Assembly: GCF_009735685.1 (NCBI RefSeq)
Contig: NZ_WHPN01000301.1
Location: forward strand, 1-42,265
Source of the DNA: Streptomyces lycii
GTDB taxonomy: Bacteria > Actinomycetota > Actinomycetes > Streptomycetales > Streptomycetaceae
Length of the DNA stretch: 42,265 bases
Direction of reading: 5' to 3'
The notes under the pieces were generated by a model, which saw nothing but the letters and a program-made list of their open reading frames with translations, made no database searches and was not told the DNA's origin. Each line of letters begins with the position of its first letter. The first letter of the stretch is position 1. Positions 23,736 through 33,430 of this stretch are shown here, in pieces. The position numbers and the translations under genes are program-made.

Positions 23736-24026
23736 CGGGTCGGACATCTCCGACGGACGGGCACGGCCCCACGCCCCCGACCCCGGCGCCTCTGTACCGG
23801 GCGCCCAACACCCGGCACCCGGCACCCGGCCCCCCGATACCCGGCATCACAACACGCGGCAGCCGACACCCTGCATGACCTGACGGCAGCATCGGCACGA
23901 CCTGACGGCGGGGGCATGGGCTGGGCGCGCGAGCGGAGAACGCGGGGGGCTGACGGCGTGAGGCGGCGGCATGGGGCGGCGGCATGGGGCTGTGACGGCG
24001 CGGGCCGCGGAATGCCGTGGTCCGCG
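23736..24026. other. Intergenic with short GC repeats
   Basis: No gene is supported. It holds about four ACCCGGC units (near 23808-23845) and two copies of GGCGGCGGCATGG (23962-23974, 23975-23987). GACGGCG and TGACGGC strings are frequent. No terminator of obvious strength follows the SDR. Confidence 0.4.
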
Positions 24027-24055
24027 TTGCCGCGCCCCCGGGCCGGTCCTAGGAT
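24027..24055 (+). promoter_or_regulatory. Putative promoter for the leader ORF and VOC gene
   Basis: TTGCCG (24027-24032), exactly 17 bp, TAGGAT (24050-24055) is a good match to the Streptomyces housekeeping promoter. The predicted start point is 24062-24063, at the GTG of the short leader frame. Confidence 0.6.
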
Positions 24056-24062
24056 CGGCCGG

Positions 24063-24119
24063 GTGACTGCCGGGTCGGCCAAGGGCCACGCACGAGTGAG
24101 GCGCCCGGTCCCGGCGTGA
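24063..24119 (+). CDS. Possible 18-residue leaderless leader peptide
   Basis: GTG-initiated frame VTAGSAKGHARVRRPVPA followed by TGA. The GTG lies at the predicted transcription start of a TTGCCG-N17-TAGGAT promoter, as expected for a leaderless message, and a GC-rich hairpin follows the stop by 6 bases. Length and layout are compatible with a regulatory leader upstream of the VOC gene. There is no homology evidence, and a chance frame in GC-rich DNA is quite possible. Confidence 0.3.
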   Translation: MTAGSAKGHARVRRPVPA

Positions 24120-24125
24120 CCGCGA

Positions 24126-24144
24126 GGCGGGCCCGGGGCCCGCC
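24126..24144 (+). terminator. Attenuator-like hairpin before the VOC gene
   Basis: GGCGGGCCC (24126-24134) and GGGCCCGCC (24136-24144) are complementary and followed by CTTCTCT. It sits between a likely promoter and the VOC gene start, so it could reduce readthrough. Confidence 0.45.
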
Positions 24145-24231
24145 CTTCTCTCCGCGCCTTCAGCAGGAGCCCGCACACGGCGCTCCGTTCCCGACGGCAT
24201 CCGAGACACAGACACCGGAGAGACCACACCC

Positions 24232-24657
24232 GTGCCGCACGACCAGCAGCACCGGCAGGCGCCGCCCGCCACGACCACCGTCCAGCTGAACCACACCGCC
24301 GTCTACGCCAGTGACCGGCAGCTCTCGGCGGAGTTCCTGGCCACGATCCTGGGCCTGGAGGTGGGCGCCCCGTTCGGCCCGTTCCTGCCCGTGGACCTCG
24401 GCAACGGCGTCACCCTCGACTACTACGAGAAACGGGACGAGCCGGTCCAGGGCCAGCACTACGCGTTTCTGGTCCCCGAGGACCGCTTCGACGCCATGAT
24501 CGCCCGCCTGGAAGCGGTCGGCGTCACCTACTACGCCGACCCCGGCCACACCGAACCGGGCCGCGTCAACGACCTGTTCGGCGGCCGGGGCGCGTACTTC
24601 GACGACCCGGACGGCCACAACATGGAGATCATGACCCGGCCCTACGTCCGGCCGTAG
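24232..24657 (+). CDS. VOC (glyoxalase/bleomycin-resistance fold) protein
   Basis: This 141-residue cytoplasmic protein has two beta-alpha-beta modules of the vicinal oxygen chelate fold. Putative metal ligands are His in VQLNHTAVYA (about 22), His in GQHYAFLVPE and Glu in DPDGHNMEIMT near the C-terminus. The GTG start follows CGGAGAG at about 9 bases. Members include glyoxalases, dioxygenases and drug-binding proteins; the specific activity cannot be assigned. The roughly 170-base leader upstream is unusually long for such a gene. Confidence 0.85.
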   Translation: MPHDQQHRQAPPATTTVQLNHTAVYASDRQLSAEFLATILGLEVGAPFGPFLPVDLGNGVTLDYYEKRDEPVQGQHYAFLVPEDRFDAMIARLEAVGVTYYADPGHTEPGRVNDLFGGRGAYFDDPDGHNMEIMTRPYVRP

Positions 24658-24916
24658 ACCCGGCGGGCGGCCCGACCCGCCGGTGACGCACCGTCCGCCG
24701 CCGCCCGCCACGCCCCGGCCACCCCCGGCCCCGGCGGCACGTCCTCCGTCCGCCCGGCGGCGGGGCAGCCCCGTGAGCGCCGGGGCAGCCCCGCGCAGGC
24801 ACGCCCGCGCAGGCGATCGCCTCGGCCTGGGGCTCACGCCGCACACCGGGCGGCGGCAAGCGCCGGGGGACGCGGGCCGGGGCAGGCCCGGGACGCTGGC
24901 TGGAGCGGGACCGGGG
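24658..24916. other. Intergenic, no gene recognised
   Basis: Very GC-rich spacer between convergent VOC and paaK genes, with Pro/Ala/Arg-only translations in all frames. The only clear structure is the hairpin at its right end (24917-24954). Confidence 0.4.
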
Positions 24917-24954
24917 AGCGGTCCGGCCGGGGGAATCGGTCCGGCCGGACCGCT
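24917..24954. terminator. Terminator between VOC and paaK
   Basis: AGCGGTCCGGCCGG (24917-24930) and CCGGCCGGACCGCT (24941-24954) form a perfect 14-bp stem with a 10-base loop, 21 bp beyond the paaK stop. Confidence 0.8.
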
Positions 24955-24974
24955 TTCCCCGGCCGGCCCCGCGG

Positions 24975-26347
<1,373 letters not shown>

Positions 26348-26351
<4 letters not shown>

Positions 26352-26860
26352 GTCTGCTCCGTACCTCCGCCTCGGACGGCGCGGCTGCGGCCGCGGAACT
26401 CCGCGACCACAGTCTCGCCCCGAAGGACGCTCACGTCATAGATGCCGCTCCGGCCGAAGAGCGTGCGCTCCCGGGCTTCCGCCACCAGCTCGTCGCCCTC
26501 GTGGACCGGGGCGGTGAAGGTGATGTCCGCCCCGGCGGCGACGGTCACCGGTCCCCGGCTGTTGCAGGCGCAGGCGAACGCGGTGTCGGCGAAGAGGAAG
26601 AGATAGCCGCCGTGCGCGATGCCGTGGCCGTTGACCATGGCCGGGGTGACGGTCATCCGGAGCCGGGCGGCTCCGTCGGCGGCCTCGACCAGCTCGATGC
26701 CCAGCCCCCGGGAAGCCGCGTCGGCGGCGAACATGGTCTGCGCCGGGCCGCCGGCCTCCCGGTGCCCGGGTGCCGGCCCGCCCGCCCCGGCGCTGCCGCC
26801 GCCACCGGCCCCGTCACTGCCGCACACGGGCTCCGGACCGGTCCTCGCCCGCACCATCAC
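26348..26860 (-). CDS. paaI: Hydroxyphenylacetyl-CoA thioesterase, HotDog fold
   Basis: This 170-residue thioesterase hydrolyses dead-end aryl-CoA esters and frees CoA in the phenylacetate pathway. The signature NGHGIAHGGYLFLFADTAFACACNS (near 75-100) carries the catalytic Asp and the conserved HGG. The first 40 residues are low-complexity, so translation may begin at an internal Met (residue 43, 26734), although AGAGG upstream favours 26860 or 26857. It is first in the paaI-paaK operon, behind a PaaR-like operator. Confidence 0.9.
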
Positions 26861-26933
26861 GTCACCACCTCTTCGCCCGTCGCGGCTTCCTGGGCCGTCC
26901 GACCCCTCCGGCCTGCAGACCTGCCGGCCGGAC

Positions 26934-27005
26934 CGACCGGTCGCCCGCCGACCGGATCACCGGGCGGCCGGCCACCCGGGCACCCAACCGACCGATCGTT
27001 CGGTT
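26934..27005. promoter_or_regulatory. PaaR-like operator(s) upstream of paaI-paaK
   Basis: AACCGACCGATCGTTCGGTT (26986-27005) is a 20-bp palindrome with a single mismatched pair. A second element, CGACCGGTCG (26934-26943), is a perfect palindrome sharing the ACCGACCG core. TetR-family PaaR repressors of actinobacterial phenylacetate genes are known to use ACCGACCG-type boxes. The cognate paaR is not in the window. Confidence 0.75.
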
Positions 27006-27180
27006 TCTGTCCGAGCCGCAGTTAACCGATCTCTCCGGCCGCCTGTCAAGAGGTCCCGCGGCAGCCCGCGACCTCCTGACCGGCTGCCGGAGGTTCGTAG
27101 CACCGGCACGGCGGCCACCGGTTCGGCGCGCCGCCGGCCGGAGGCCGCTGCCGGCAACCCGGCGGCCGGCCCCGCCTGTT
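27006..27180. other. Intergenic, no gene recognised
   Basis: Sequence between the operator and the 18-bp repeats. It includes a slightly AT-richer stretch (27004-27056, containing GTTAACCGATC) that may carry the paaI promoter on the minus strand, but I cannot define hexamers confidently. Confidence 0.35.
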
Positions 27181-27234
27181 GTCGGCGATCCGCTGCCGGT
27201 CGGCGATCCACTGCCGGTCGGCGATCCACTGCCG
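27181..27234. repeat. 18-bp tandem repeat, three copies
   Basis: GTCGGCGATCCACTGCCG occurs in tandem at 27181-27198 (one mismatch), 27199-27216 and 27217-27234. It lies about 150 bp upstream of the DUF4032 gene. Confidence 0.9.
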
Positions 27235-27387
27235 CGAGCCGGACCCGGGGCCGGGTCCGCGAGCCGGGCCCGGGGGCCGTGGCGGGTGGCCGTGGCGGCT
27301 GCCGCCCCTGGGCCCGGGGCGGTGGGCGGACAGCGGGGCCGGAGCCCGGCTGCCGGGCCGTGCCGGTCCTGCCGCACACTGTCTCCC

Positions 27388-28659
27388 ATGGAGCTGCAGA
27401 TCACCGCGACCTCGCCCGAGCACCCTGCCGCCCTGCTCGACCTGCCGTGGAGCGTCCCGCTCGTCGACTGGCCGCAGGAGCACTTGGTGGCGCTGCCGCG
27501 CGGCATCTCCCGGCACGTGGTGCGGTTTGCCCGGGCCGGGGACGAGGTGGTGGCGGTCAAGGAGGTCGGCGAGTGGGCGGCAGTGCGGGAGTACGGACTG
27601 CTGCGGGACCTGGACCGGCTGGCCGTACCGGCGGTCGACCCGGTCGCCGTGGTGACCGGCCGGACGGACGAGCGGGGCGAGCCGTTGGAGCCGGTGCTCA
27701 TCACCCGGCATCTGAACGGCTCGCTGCCGTACCGGTCGATGTTCGAGACGACGATGCGGCCGAGCACGATCAAACGGCTGCTGGACGCGCTCGCGGTGCT
27801 GTTGGTGCGGCTGCACCTGTCCGGCTTCGCGTGGGGTGACTGCTCGCTGTCGAACACCCTCTTCCGGCGCGACGCGGGCGCCTATGCCGCGTATCTGGTC
27901 GACGCGGAGACCGGCCAGATCCAGCCGGGGCTGTCCGACGGGCAGCGGGAGTACGACATCGAGATCGCCCGGGTCAACATCGCGGGCGAGCTGATGGACC
28001 TGGAAGCGGGCGGCTCGCTGCACCCCTCGGTGGACCCGGTGGAGTTCGGGGTGGCGATCGAGGAGCGCTACTGCGACCTGTGGCACGAGCTGACCCGGCA
28101 GTCGGTGTACCCCCTCGCCAAGCGGCACTACATCGACCGGCGCATCCGGCGTCTCAACGAACTCGGCTTCGACGTGGCCGAGATGCAGATCCAGCGGACC
28201 CCGGACGGCGACGCGGTCACCTTCTTGCCGAAGGTCGTCGACGCGGGCCACCACCAGCGCCAACTGCTGCGGCTGACCGGCATGGACGCCGAGGAGAACC
28301 AGGCTCGCGGTCTCCTCAACGACCTGGAGACCTGGATGGTCACCCAGGAGGACTACGCCCCCGAGGATTCCGCCCCGAACTCCGGGCCCGGTTCGGGCAG
28401 GGGGAGTTCCCTCGGCGCCCGCCCCGAGGTCCTGGCCCACCGCTGGGTGCGGGAGGTCTACCGGCCGACGGTCCGCGCGGTGCCCCGGGAGGTGCGCGGC
28501 GACACGGACACCGCGCAGATCTACCTCGAACTGCTGGAGCACCGCTGGCTGATGTCGGAGCGCGCGGAGCGCGACGTGGGCCTGGAGGCGGCGGTGGAGG
28601 ACTACGTGAACACGATCCTCCGCCACCGCCCGGAGAGCCGGCCGCCGGCCGAGTCCTGA
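27388..28659 (+). CDS. DUF4032 protein with kinase-like N-terminal domain
   Basis: This 423-residue cytoplasmic protein has an N-terminal protein-kinase/LPS-kinase-like fold: VVAVKEVGEW (ATP-lysine strand), HLSGFAWGDCSLSNTLFRRD (catalytic-loop Asp and Asn, about 145-164) and YLVDAETGQIQPG (metal-binding Asp). The DUF4032 region follows (residues about 190-400), ending in YLELLEHRWLMSERAERDVGLEAAV. A short Gly/Ser/Pro linker near 330-345 separates parts of it. The ATG at 27388 is chosen because the conserved sequence begins there; no strong ribosome site is visible. Function in actinobacteria is unknown. Confidence 0.85.
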   Translation: MELQITATSPEHPAALLDLPWSVPLVDWPQEHLVALPRGISRHVVRFARAGDEVVAVKEVGEWAAVREYGLLRDLDRLAVPAVDPVAVVTGRTDERGEPLEPVLITRHLNGSLPYRSMFETTMRPSTIKRLLDALAVLLVRLHLSGFAWGDCSLSNTLFRRDAGAYAAYLVDAETGQIQPGLSDGQREYDIEIARVNIAGELMDLEAGGSLHPSVDPVEFGVAIEERYCDLWHELTRQSVYPLAKRHYIDRRIRRLNELGFDVAEMQIQRTPDGDAVTFLPKVVDAGHHQRQLLRLTGMDAEENQARGLLNDLETWMVTQEDYAPEDSAPNSGPGSGRGSSLGARPEVLAHRWVREVYRPTVRAVPREVRGDTDTAQIYLELLEHRWLMSERAERDVGLEAAVEDYVNTILRHRPESRPPAES

Positions 28660-28987
28660 CGCCGAGCCATAACGCCGAATCCGGTGCCGGTGCCGGATGG
28701 TACCGATTCCGGTCCCGGTGCCGGATGGTGCCTTGCGGCCGAGCAGTGTCGGTGGGACCGGGCGTGCGGACGGTGCCCGCACGCCCCGCCGCACCCGGGT
28801 GACGCCCAGGGTCACGGCACGGCGCGGGCGGACACCGGGGGCGGGCCCGCCACCGTGTCACGTCCGGACAGGCCCCCGGCCCGTCCGGCCGACGCCCCGG
28901 CCTCCGGACCTCTGCCCCGGGGTGCCGATGTGCGATGTGCGTGCCGGGGTGCCGATGTGCGTGCCGGTCAAGCGCTCCGGCCGGTCG
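28660..28987. other. Intergenic between convergent genes with direct repeats
   Basis: Holds two copies of GGTGCCGGATGGT (near 28688 and 28717) and two of CCGGGGTGCCGATGTGCG-like sequence (near 28916 and 28948). No gene or clear terminator is supported. Confidence 0.4.
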
Positions 28988-29494
28988 TCACTCGCAGGCC
29001 ACGCCGTCGCCGTCACGGTCGAGATGCCGGCCGTAGCCCGCGTCCCCGGTCCGTACCGGCGCTGCGCCGGCGGCCTTCGCGGCGGCACAGTTCTCGTAGT
29101 GGACGCTGCCGCCGCCCCCGCCGTCCCCGGAGGACGTTCCGCCGGAGGAACCGTCGGCGTCCGCGGCCTCCCCGGTCACCGTCGCCGTCACGGTCTCGGT
29201 CACCTTCTCGGTCTTCGTCGCGGTCACGGCCGGCCGCGGCTCCGGGTCCGCCGTGGCGGTCACGGTGGCGCTCGCCGTCACGGTCGGCCCCGGTTCCGCG
29301 CCCTTGCCCGGCGACCCGTCACCGGCGGCCGTGCCGAGGCTCGCGCAGCCCGCGCCGATGAAGAACAGCAGGGCTCCCCCGGCCCACACCCGCTTCCTCC
29401 GGCGCAGCGGCCGGACGTCCGGCGCGGCCGGCCCACCCGGTCCGGGCCGCCCCGGTCCCGGCCCCGGTATGCCGGGATTTCCGAACTGACTCAT
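28988..29494 (-). CDS. Excalibur calcium-binding domain protein, membrane-anchored
   Basis: This 168-residue protein has a Pro/Gly-rich cytoplasmic start, a basic stop (RRRKR), one hydrophobic segment with a possible lipobox (GAGC, near residue 50), a Thr/Val repeat stalk (TVTA and TATV motifs) and a C-terminal Excalibur domain (YENCAAAKAAGAAPV..DRDGDGVACE) with the DxDxDG calcium loop and paired Cys. It is therefore exposed at the cell surface. MSQF at 29494 is chosen over a GTG four codons earlier because GGGGGG lies just before it. The role is unknown. Confidence 0.85.
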   Translation of the reverse strand: MSQFGNPGIPGPGPGRPGPGGPAAPDVRPLRRRKRVWAGGALLFFIGAGCASLGTAAGDGSPGKGAEPGPTVTASATVTATADPEPRPAVTATKTEKVTETVTATVTGEAADADGSSGGTSSGDGGGGGSVHYENCAAAKAAGAAPVRTGDAGYGRHLDRDGDGVACE

Positions 29495-29909
29495 GTGGCC
29501 CCCCACAGTCGCTGCCGGTGCCCCGGAGAGGTTCCCGGCCCGTCAAGGGAGCCGACATTAACAGAAGATCGAATCGTGTACTGAGTTCACGTAAAAATTG
29601 TTGCGGCGGGCGCGGAATTCGGTAGCGCCGGCAGGGCGAGGACGGCGGCCCCGGGGCGCTGCGAGGGGTTCAGCAGTTCGGCGACGCGTATCTCCGCGGT
29701 GACGGCCGACGGAGATGTACGGGCACCGCGGCCGGCCCGCCGACGGGTTTCCGGCCGCCTCGGCGCTCGCCGGCCCGCACGCAGCCGCGCGCGAACCGGC
29801 GCGGGGCACGGTGCCCACGGAGAGCCGCTCACCGCGAAGACCGGACCAGAACGCCGGAACAGCGCCGGAACAACGCCGGAACGCCGCGCGAACTCCGCCG
29901 CGGGGCCGT
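29495..29909. other. Intergenic with AT-rich promoter patch and short repeats
   Basis: An AT-rich patch at 29560-29605 (containing GTAAAAATTGTTG) probably carries the Excalibur gene promoter on the minus strand. Near 29850-29886 AACGCCGGAAC-like units repeat three times. The rest is GC-rich, and no gene is supported. Confidence 0.45.
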
Positions 29910-30770
29910 TCAGGCGACCGGGACCACCGCGACCGGGCAGGGGGCGTGGTGGACGGCGGCGTGGGCGACCGCGCCGATCCGGGGGGCGATGCGGTGCCGG
30001 TGGCGGCCGAGGACCAGCAGGTCGGCGCCGCGTGACGCCTGGATCACGGCCTTCGCCGGACTGATGAGCCGCGCCCCCGCCTCCACCGTGACTCCGGGGT
30101 ACTTCCGGGTCCACGGCAGCAGCAGCGTCCGCAGATCCTCCGTCACGGCGTTGCCGACCTCCTCACGGGCCTGTGGCGCCACACCGGCCGGCGCGCTGTA
30201 GTGCAGGCTCCGGCCGTGTACGGCGTACAGCGGGAGGGCCCGGCGTGCCGCCTCCTCGAAGGCGAAGCGGAGCACCGCGTCGTCCGGGCCGCGCAGGTCC
30301 AGCCCCACGACCACGCGGGGCTCCGGGGCGCCGGGCGGCGGCTCCTCCGGCCGCTCCCCGGCGCGCACCAGGACCACGGGGTTCACGGTCCGGGCCATGA
30401 CGTGCAGGGCCGTGTCCCCCAGGAAGAAACTCTCGACCGCGTCCAGGCCGCGGGACCCGAGCACCAGCAGTTCGGACTCCTCGCCGGTCCGGAGCAGCGC
30501 GCGCTCCGGGTCCTCCGCGGTCACGTGCGCGGTGACCGGCAGATCGGGGTGCCGCTGCCGGATCTCGTTCTTCGCGTCCTCGACGATCCGTTCGGCCCAG
30601 TAGTTGCGCTCCTTCTCGGCCGGGCTTCCTGAGCCGTCGGCAGCGTAGAGGACCCATGCGTGCAGCAGGCGCAGGGAGGCCCCGCGGCGCACGGCCTCGA
30701 CCGCGGCCCAATGCGCGGCGGTGTGGCTCTCGGCCGAGCCGTCGAGGCCCGCCGTGACGACTGGTTCCAT
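29910..30770 (-). CDS. Universal stress protein with two USP domains
   Basis: This 286-residue cytoplasmic protein consists of two UspA domains (about 1-140 and 150-286). The first starts VVTAGLDGSAES and ends LVLGSRGLDAVESFFLGD..HVMARTVNPVVLVR, with the G-x2-G-x9-G-type nucleotide motif. The second has VVVGLDLRGPD and LVLGRHRHRIAPRIGAVAHAAVHHAPCPVAVV, where the motif is less perfect. GGAGG is 8 bases before the ATG. It is transcribed divergently from the FG-GAP gene. Confidence 0.92.
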   Translation of the reverse strand: MEPVVTAGLDGSAESHTAAHWAAVEAVRRGASLRLLHAWVLYAADGSGSPAEKERNYWAERIVEDAKNEIRQRHPDLPVTAHVTAEDPERALLRTGEESELLVLGSRGLDAVESFFLGDTALHVMARTVNPVVLVRAGERPEEPPPGAPEPRVVVGLDLRGPDDAVLRFAFEEAARRALPLYAVHGRSLHYSAPAGVAPQAREEVGNAVTEDLRTLLLPWTRKYPGVTVEAGARLISPAKAVIQASRGADLLVLGRHRHRIAPRIGAVAHAAVHHAPCPVAVVPVA

Positions 30771-30914
30771 GATCCGTGCCTCCGTGTTCTGCGACGCCGC
30801 TTCCCCGGGCCCTGTCCGGGCGCCCTCCCACCGTCCCGCGTTCCCGCCCCTTACGGCAGGATGCCCCGCGCGGCCCGGATCGGCCCGGCGGGAGACCGGT
30901 CCGGTGTGTTGCAC

Positions 30915-30991
30915 GGCGCAACCATGCGGAGGGGCGGGACGTCGTAGCAGGTGCGTTCGAGCTGAACCACGCATGGACACGAGGTTGCGCC
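30915..30991. promoter_or_regulatory. Paired GGTTGCGCC elements between USP and FG-GAP genes
   Basis: GGCGCAACC (30915-30923) and its exact inverse GGTTGCGCC (30983-30991) lie 59 bp apart in the divergent region. The left copy is itself part of GTTGC-N5-GCAAC. This could be a looping operator pair; the regulator is unknown. Confidence 0.4.
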
Positions 30992-31050
30992 CCGGTGAAC
31001 CCCGCGGCGCGCCCGGCACCCTGCGCCCGCGAAGGTCCCCTGGAGGTTCC

Positions 31051-32502
31051 GTGCACCGCCTGCCCCCGACGCTGCTGACCGCGCGCTGCGCGATCGTGGC
31101 CGCCCTGATCACCCTGCCGGCCCTCCCGGCCGCCTCGGCCGCGTCGGCCGCGCCCGGGGATTACCCGTCCGGGCCCCGCAGCGCGGGCGCGGCGGCCCCC
31201 GACTTCGACGGTGACGGCCACGCGGACACGGTCACCGCCGCTCCCGGCGGCACCGTCGCCGGACAGGAGAACGCGGGTTACCTCACGGTGGTCCACGGCT
31301 CGGGCCCGGGCGCCGACGTGACGCGCCACAAGCTCCTCCACCAGGAGCTCGGCGGCGTGCCGGGGCAGGCCGCGCCGGGCGCCCGTTTCGGCGGCCGCAC
31401 CGTAGCCCGCGATCTGGACGGCGACGGCCGCACCGACCTCGCCGTCCGCGGCGCCGGCGGTTCCTCGGCCATGATCCTCTGGGGATCGGCCGAGGGACTG
31501 GCCGAGGGCACGGAGCTGCCCGAAGCGGCCGGCACCGACGGCGAGAACCTGATCGGCGGCGACTTCAACGGCGACGGCCACGCCGATCTCGTCGGCGGCA
31601 GCACGGTCTCCGAGGAGTGGGGCGACCTCCGCGTCCTCTACGGCCCGTTCGGCCGCGACGGCAGCCCCGCCGCCACCGGCGACCTCGCCACCCCGCACGT
31701 CTACGAGCCCCGGGACCTGGTCTCCGGGGACGTCACCGGGGACGGCAAGGACGACCTGGTCTCGCTCCACGACTTCGAGGAGATGTCGGAACGGACCAAC
31801 TTCTGGCGCGGCACCGCCGACGGGCTCGAGGCCGACGAGGACACCCTCCAGGGCGCCGACACGGCCACGGTGGGCGATGTGGACGGCGACGGCTACGGCG
31901 ACATCGTGATGCGGACCGTCCCGGGCGGCGTGGTCGAGAACCTGCCCTACGACGAGGGCACGCTCAAGGTCGTGTACGGCTCGGCGGACGGCCCCTCCAC
32001 GCGCACCGCGGTCATCGACCAGGACACCGCCGGTGTGCCGGGGACCGGCGAGGACGGGGACCAGCTGGGCGCCTCGCTGGCGGCCGGGGACGTCAACGGG
32101 GACGGCTTCGCGGACATCGCCGCCGGCGTCCCGTACGAGGACATCGACGGCGTCGGTGCGGACGCCGGGGCCGTCGTCCTGCTGAAGGGCTCCGCGGACG
32201 GGCTGACCGGCCGCGGCGCGCAGGCGTTCCACCAGAACACGGCGGGCGTTCCCGGGACCGGGGAACGCGGCGACGCCTTCGGCACCGGACTCGCGCTGCT
32301 GGACACCGACGGCGACGGCAGGGACGATCTGGCCGCGGGCGCGCCGGGCGAGGACGGGGACACCCGGGACCCGGGCGCGGGCTGGGTGCTGCGCGGCTCC
32401 GGTGGCGGACTGACCACGGACGGTGTCGTCTCGTACGGGCCGAACGCCTTCCCCGGCGCACCGCGGGCGGGCGCCCGGCTCGGCGAGTCCTACCCGCGCT
32501 GA
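31051..32502 (+). CDS. Secreted FG-GAP (integrin-alpha-like) repeat protein
   Basis: This 483-residue extracellular protein has a signal peptide (VHRLPPTLLTARCAIVAALITLPALPAASA) and seven calcium-binding FG-GAP repeats marked by DFDGDGHAD, DLDGDGRTD, DFNGDGHAD, DVTGDGKDD, DVDGDGYGD, DVNGDGFAD and DTDGDGRDD, predicting a seven-bladed beta-propeller. The GTG at 31051 with GGAGG 4 bases upstream places the signal peptide at the N-terminus; an ATG at 30973 would bury it. No catalytic domain is present. Such proteins are common in Streptomyces secretomes with unknown function. Confidence 0.9.
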   Translation: MHRLPPTLLTARCAIVAALITLPALPAASAASAAPGDYPSGPRSAGAAAPDFDGDGHADTVTAAPGGTVAGQENAGYLTVVHGSGPGADVTRHKLLHQELGGVPGQAAPGARFGGRTVARDLDGDGRTDLAVRGAGGSSAMILWGSAEGLAEGTELPEAAGTDGENLIGGDFNGDGHADLVGGSTVSEEWGDLRVLYGPFGRDGSPAATGDLATPHVYEPRDLVSGDVTGDGKDDLVSLHDFEEMSERTNFWRGTADGLEADEDTLQGADTATVGDVDGDGYGDIVMRTVPGGVVENLPYDEGTLKVVYGSADGPSTRTAVIDQDTAGVPGTGEDGDQLGASLAAGDVNGDGFADIAAGVPYEDIDGVGADAGAVVLLKGSADGLTGRGAQAFHQNTAGVPGTGERGDAFGTGLALLDTDGDGRDDLAAGAPGEDGDTRDPGAGWVLRGSGGGLTTDGVVSYGPNAFPGAPRAGARLGESYPR

Positions 32503-32728
32503 CGGGGCCGGCCCCGGTGGCAGGCGCCTTGCCGTCACCCGTCTCCGCCCACGAGTTCCGACGGGCCGCCGGGACGGCTCCTCGCTCCCGGCGCCGCTCC
32601 CGGCGTCCCGCGCCGCCCGCTCCCCCGTGCCCGTGCGTCCCGGCCACCCGCGGACGCTGCGGACGGGCGGGGACCGCCCGGCCGGGGGACGCTGGAAGGG
32701 GGCCGCGGACGAGCTGAGGAAGGGAGCG

Positions 32729-33430
32729 GTGGCCGTGTCCGGTGAGACCGCGCCGCGCGGGGCGCAGGAGCCCGGCGCGATCGGCAGGCGGGTGGCCCGG
32801 CACCGCGAGCGGCTGGGGCTGGGCCGTGACGAGCTGGCCGCCCGTGCCGGGATGGCGCCCGGCTATCTGCGGTATCTGGAGGAGCAGCCCGCCGACCCGG
32901 GCGGTCCGGGCCTGCTGCGGCTGGCCGCGGCGCTGGAGACGTCGGTGGACGAGCTGCTGGGCCGGGCGGCCCGGCCCCGGCCGTTCAGCGGCGCCGACCC
33001 GGCCCGGCCGGAGCTCGACGCGCTGACGCCCGGCGACTGCCTGGCCCGTCTCGCGGCGCACAGCGTCGGGCGGGTCGCGGTGCCGACGCCCGAGGGGCCC
33101 GCGATCGTCCCCGTCCCGTACCGGCTCGACGGGGACACGATCCTCTTCCGGGCGGCCGAGGACGCGGTTGCCGCGGGCGCGCCGGGACACGAGGTGGCCT
33201 TCGAGGTCGACCATGTCGACGAGGCCTCGGGGCGGGGCTGGAGCGTCCTCGTCGTCGGACCGGCCAGGGCCGTCCCCGGCGCCGCGGAGGGCCGCGGATC
33301 GCCGGGCCGCCGCGACGCCGCCGGGACTCGGCCGGCGGATGCCGGGGCGGCGGAACGGGGCGACGAGGACGGCGTACGGGTCCGGATCACGCCGGACCAC
33401 ATCACCGGGCGTCACATCCATCCCGGCTGA
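32729..33430 (+). CDS. XRE helix-turn-helix fused to pyridoxamine-phosphate-oxidase-like domain
   Basis: This 233-residue protein has an XRE helix-turn-helix (about 15-70: RRVARHRERLGLGRDELAARAGMAPGYLRYLEE) followed by a split-barrel flavin/PNPOx-like domain (CLARLAAHSVGRVAVPTPEGPAIVPVPYRLDGDTILFRAAE) with the last strands near VDHVDEASGRGWSVLVVGPA. A poorly ordered Gly/Arg/Ala insert follows near 195-215. GTG at 32735 has better spacing to GGGAG and is an equally likely start. The domain pairing suggests a flavin- or F420-sensing regulator, which is inference. Confidence 0.82.
   Translation: MAVSGETAPRGAQEPGAIGRRVARHRERLGLGRDELAARAGMAPGYLRYLEEQPADPGGPGLLRLAAALETSVDELLGRAARPRPFSGADPARPELDALTPGDCLARLAAHSVGRVAVPTPEGPAIVPVPYRLDGDTILFRAAEDAVAAGAPGHEVAFEVDHVDEASGRGWSVLVVGPARAVPGAAEGRGSPGRRDAAGTRPADAGAAERGDEDGVRVRITPDHITGRHIHPG

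Noticed and set aside
23916..24119. 67-codon frame ending at the leader peptide stop
   Set aside because: The upstream part is Arg/Gly-rich repeat sequence before the likely promoter; only the last 18 codons are worth considering.
30771..31112. N-terminal extension of the universal stress protein
   Set aside because: The USP fold begins at MEPVVTAGLDGS (30770) with a good ribosome site; the extension has no homology and overlaps the FG-GAP start.
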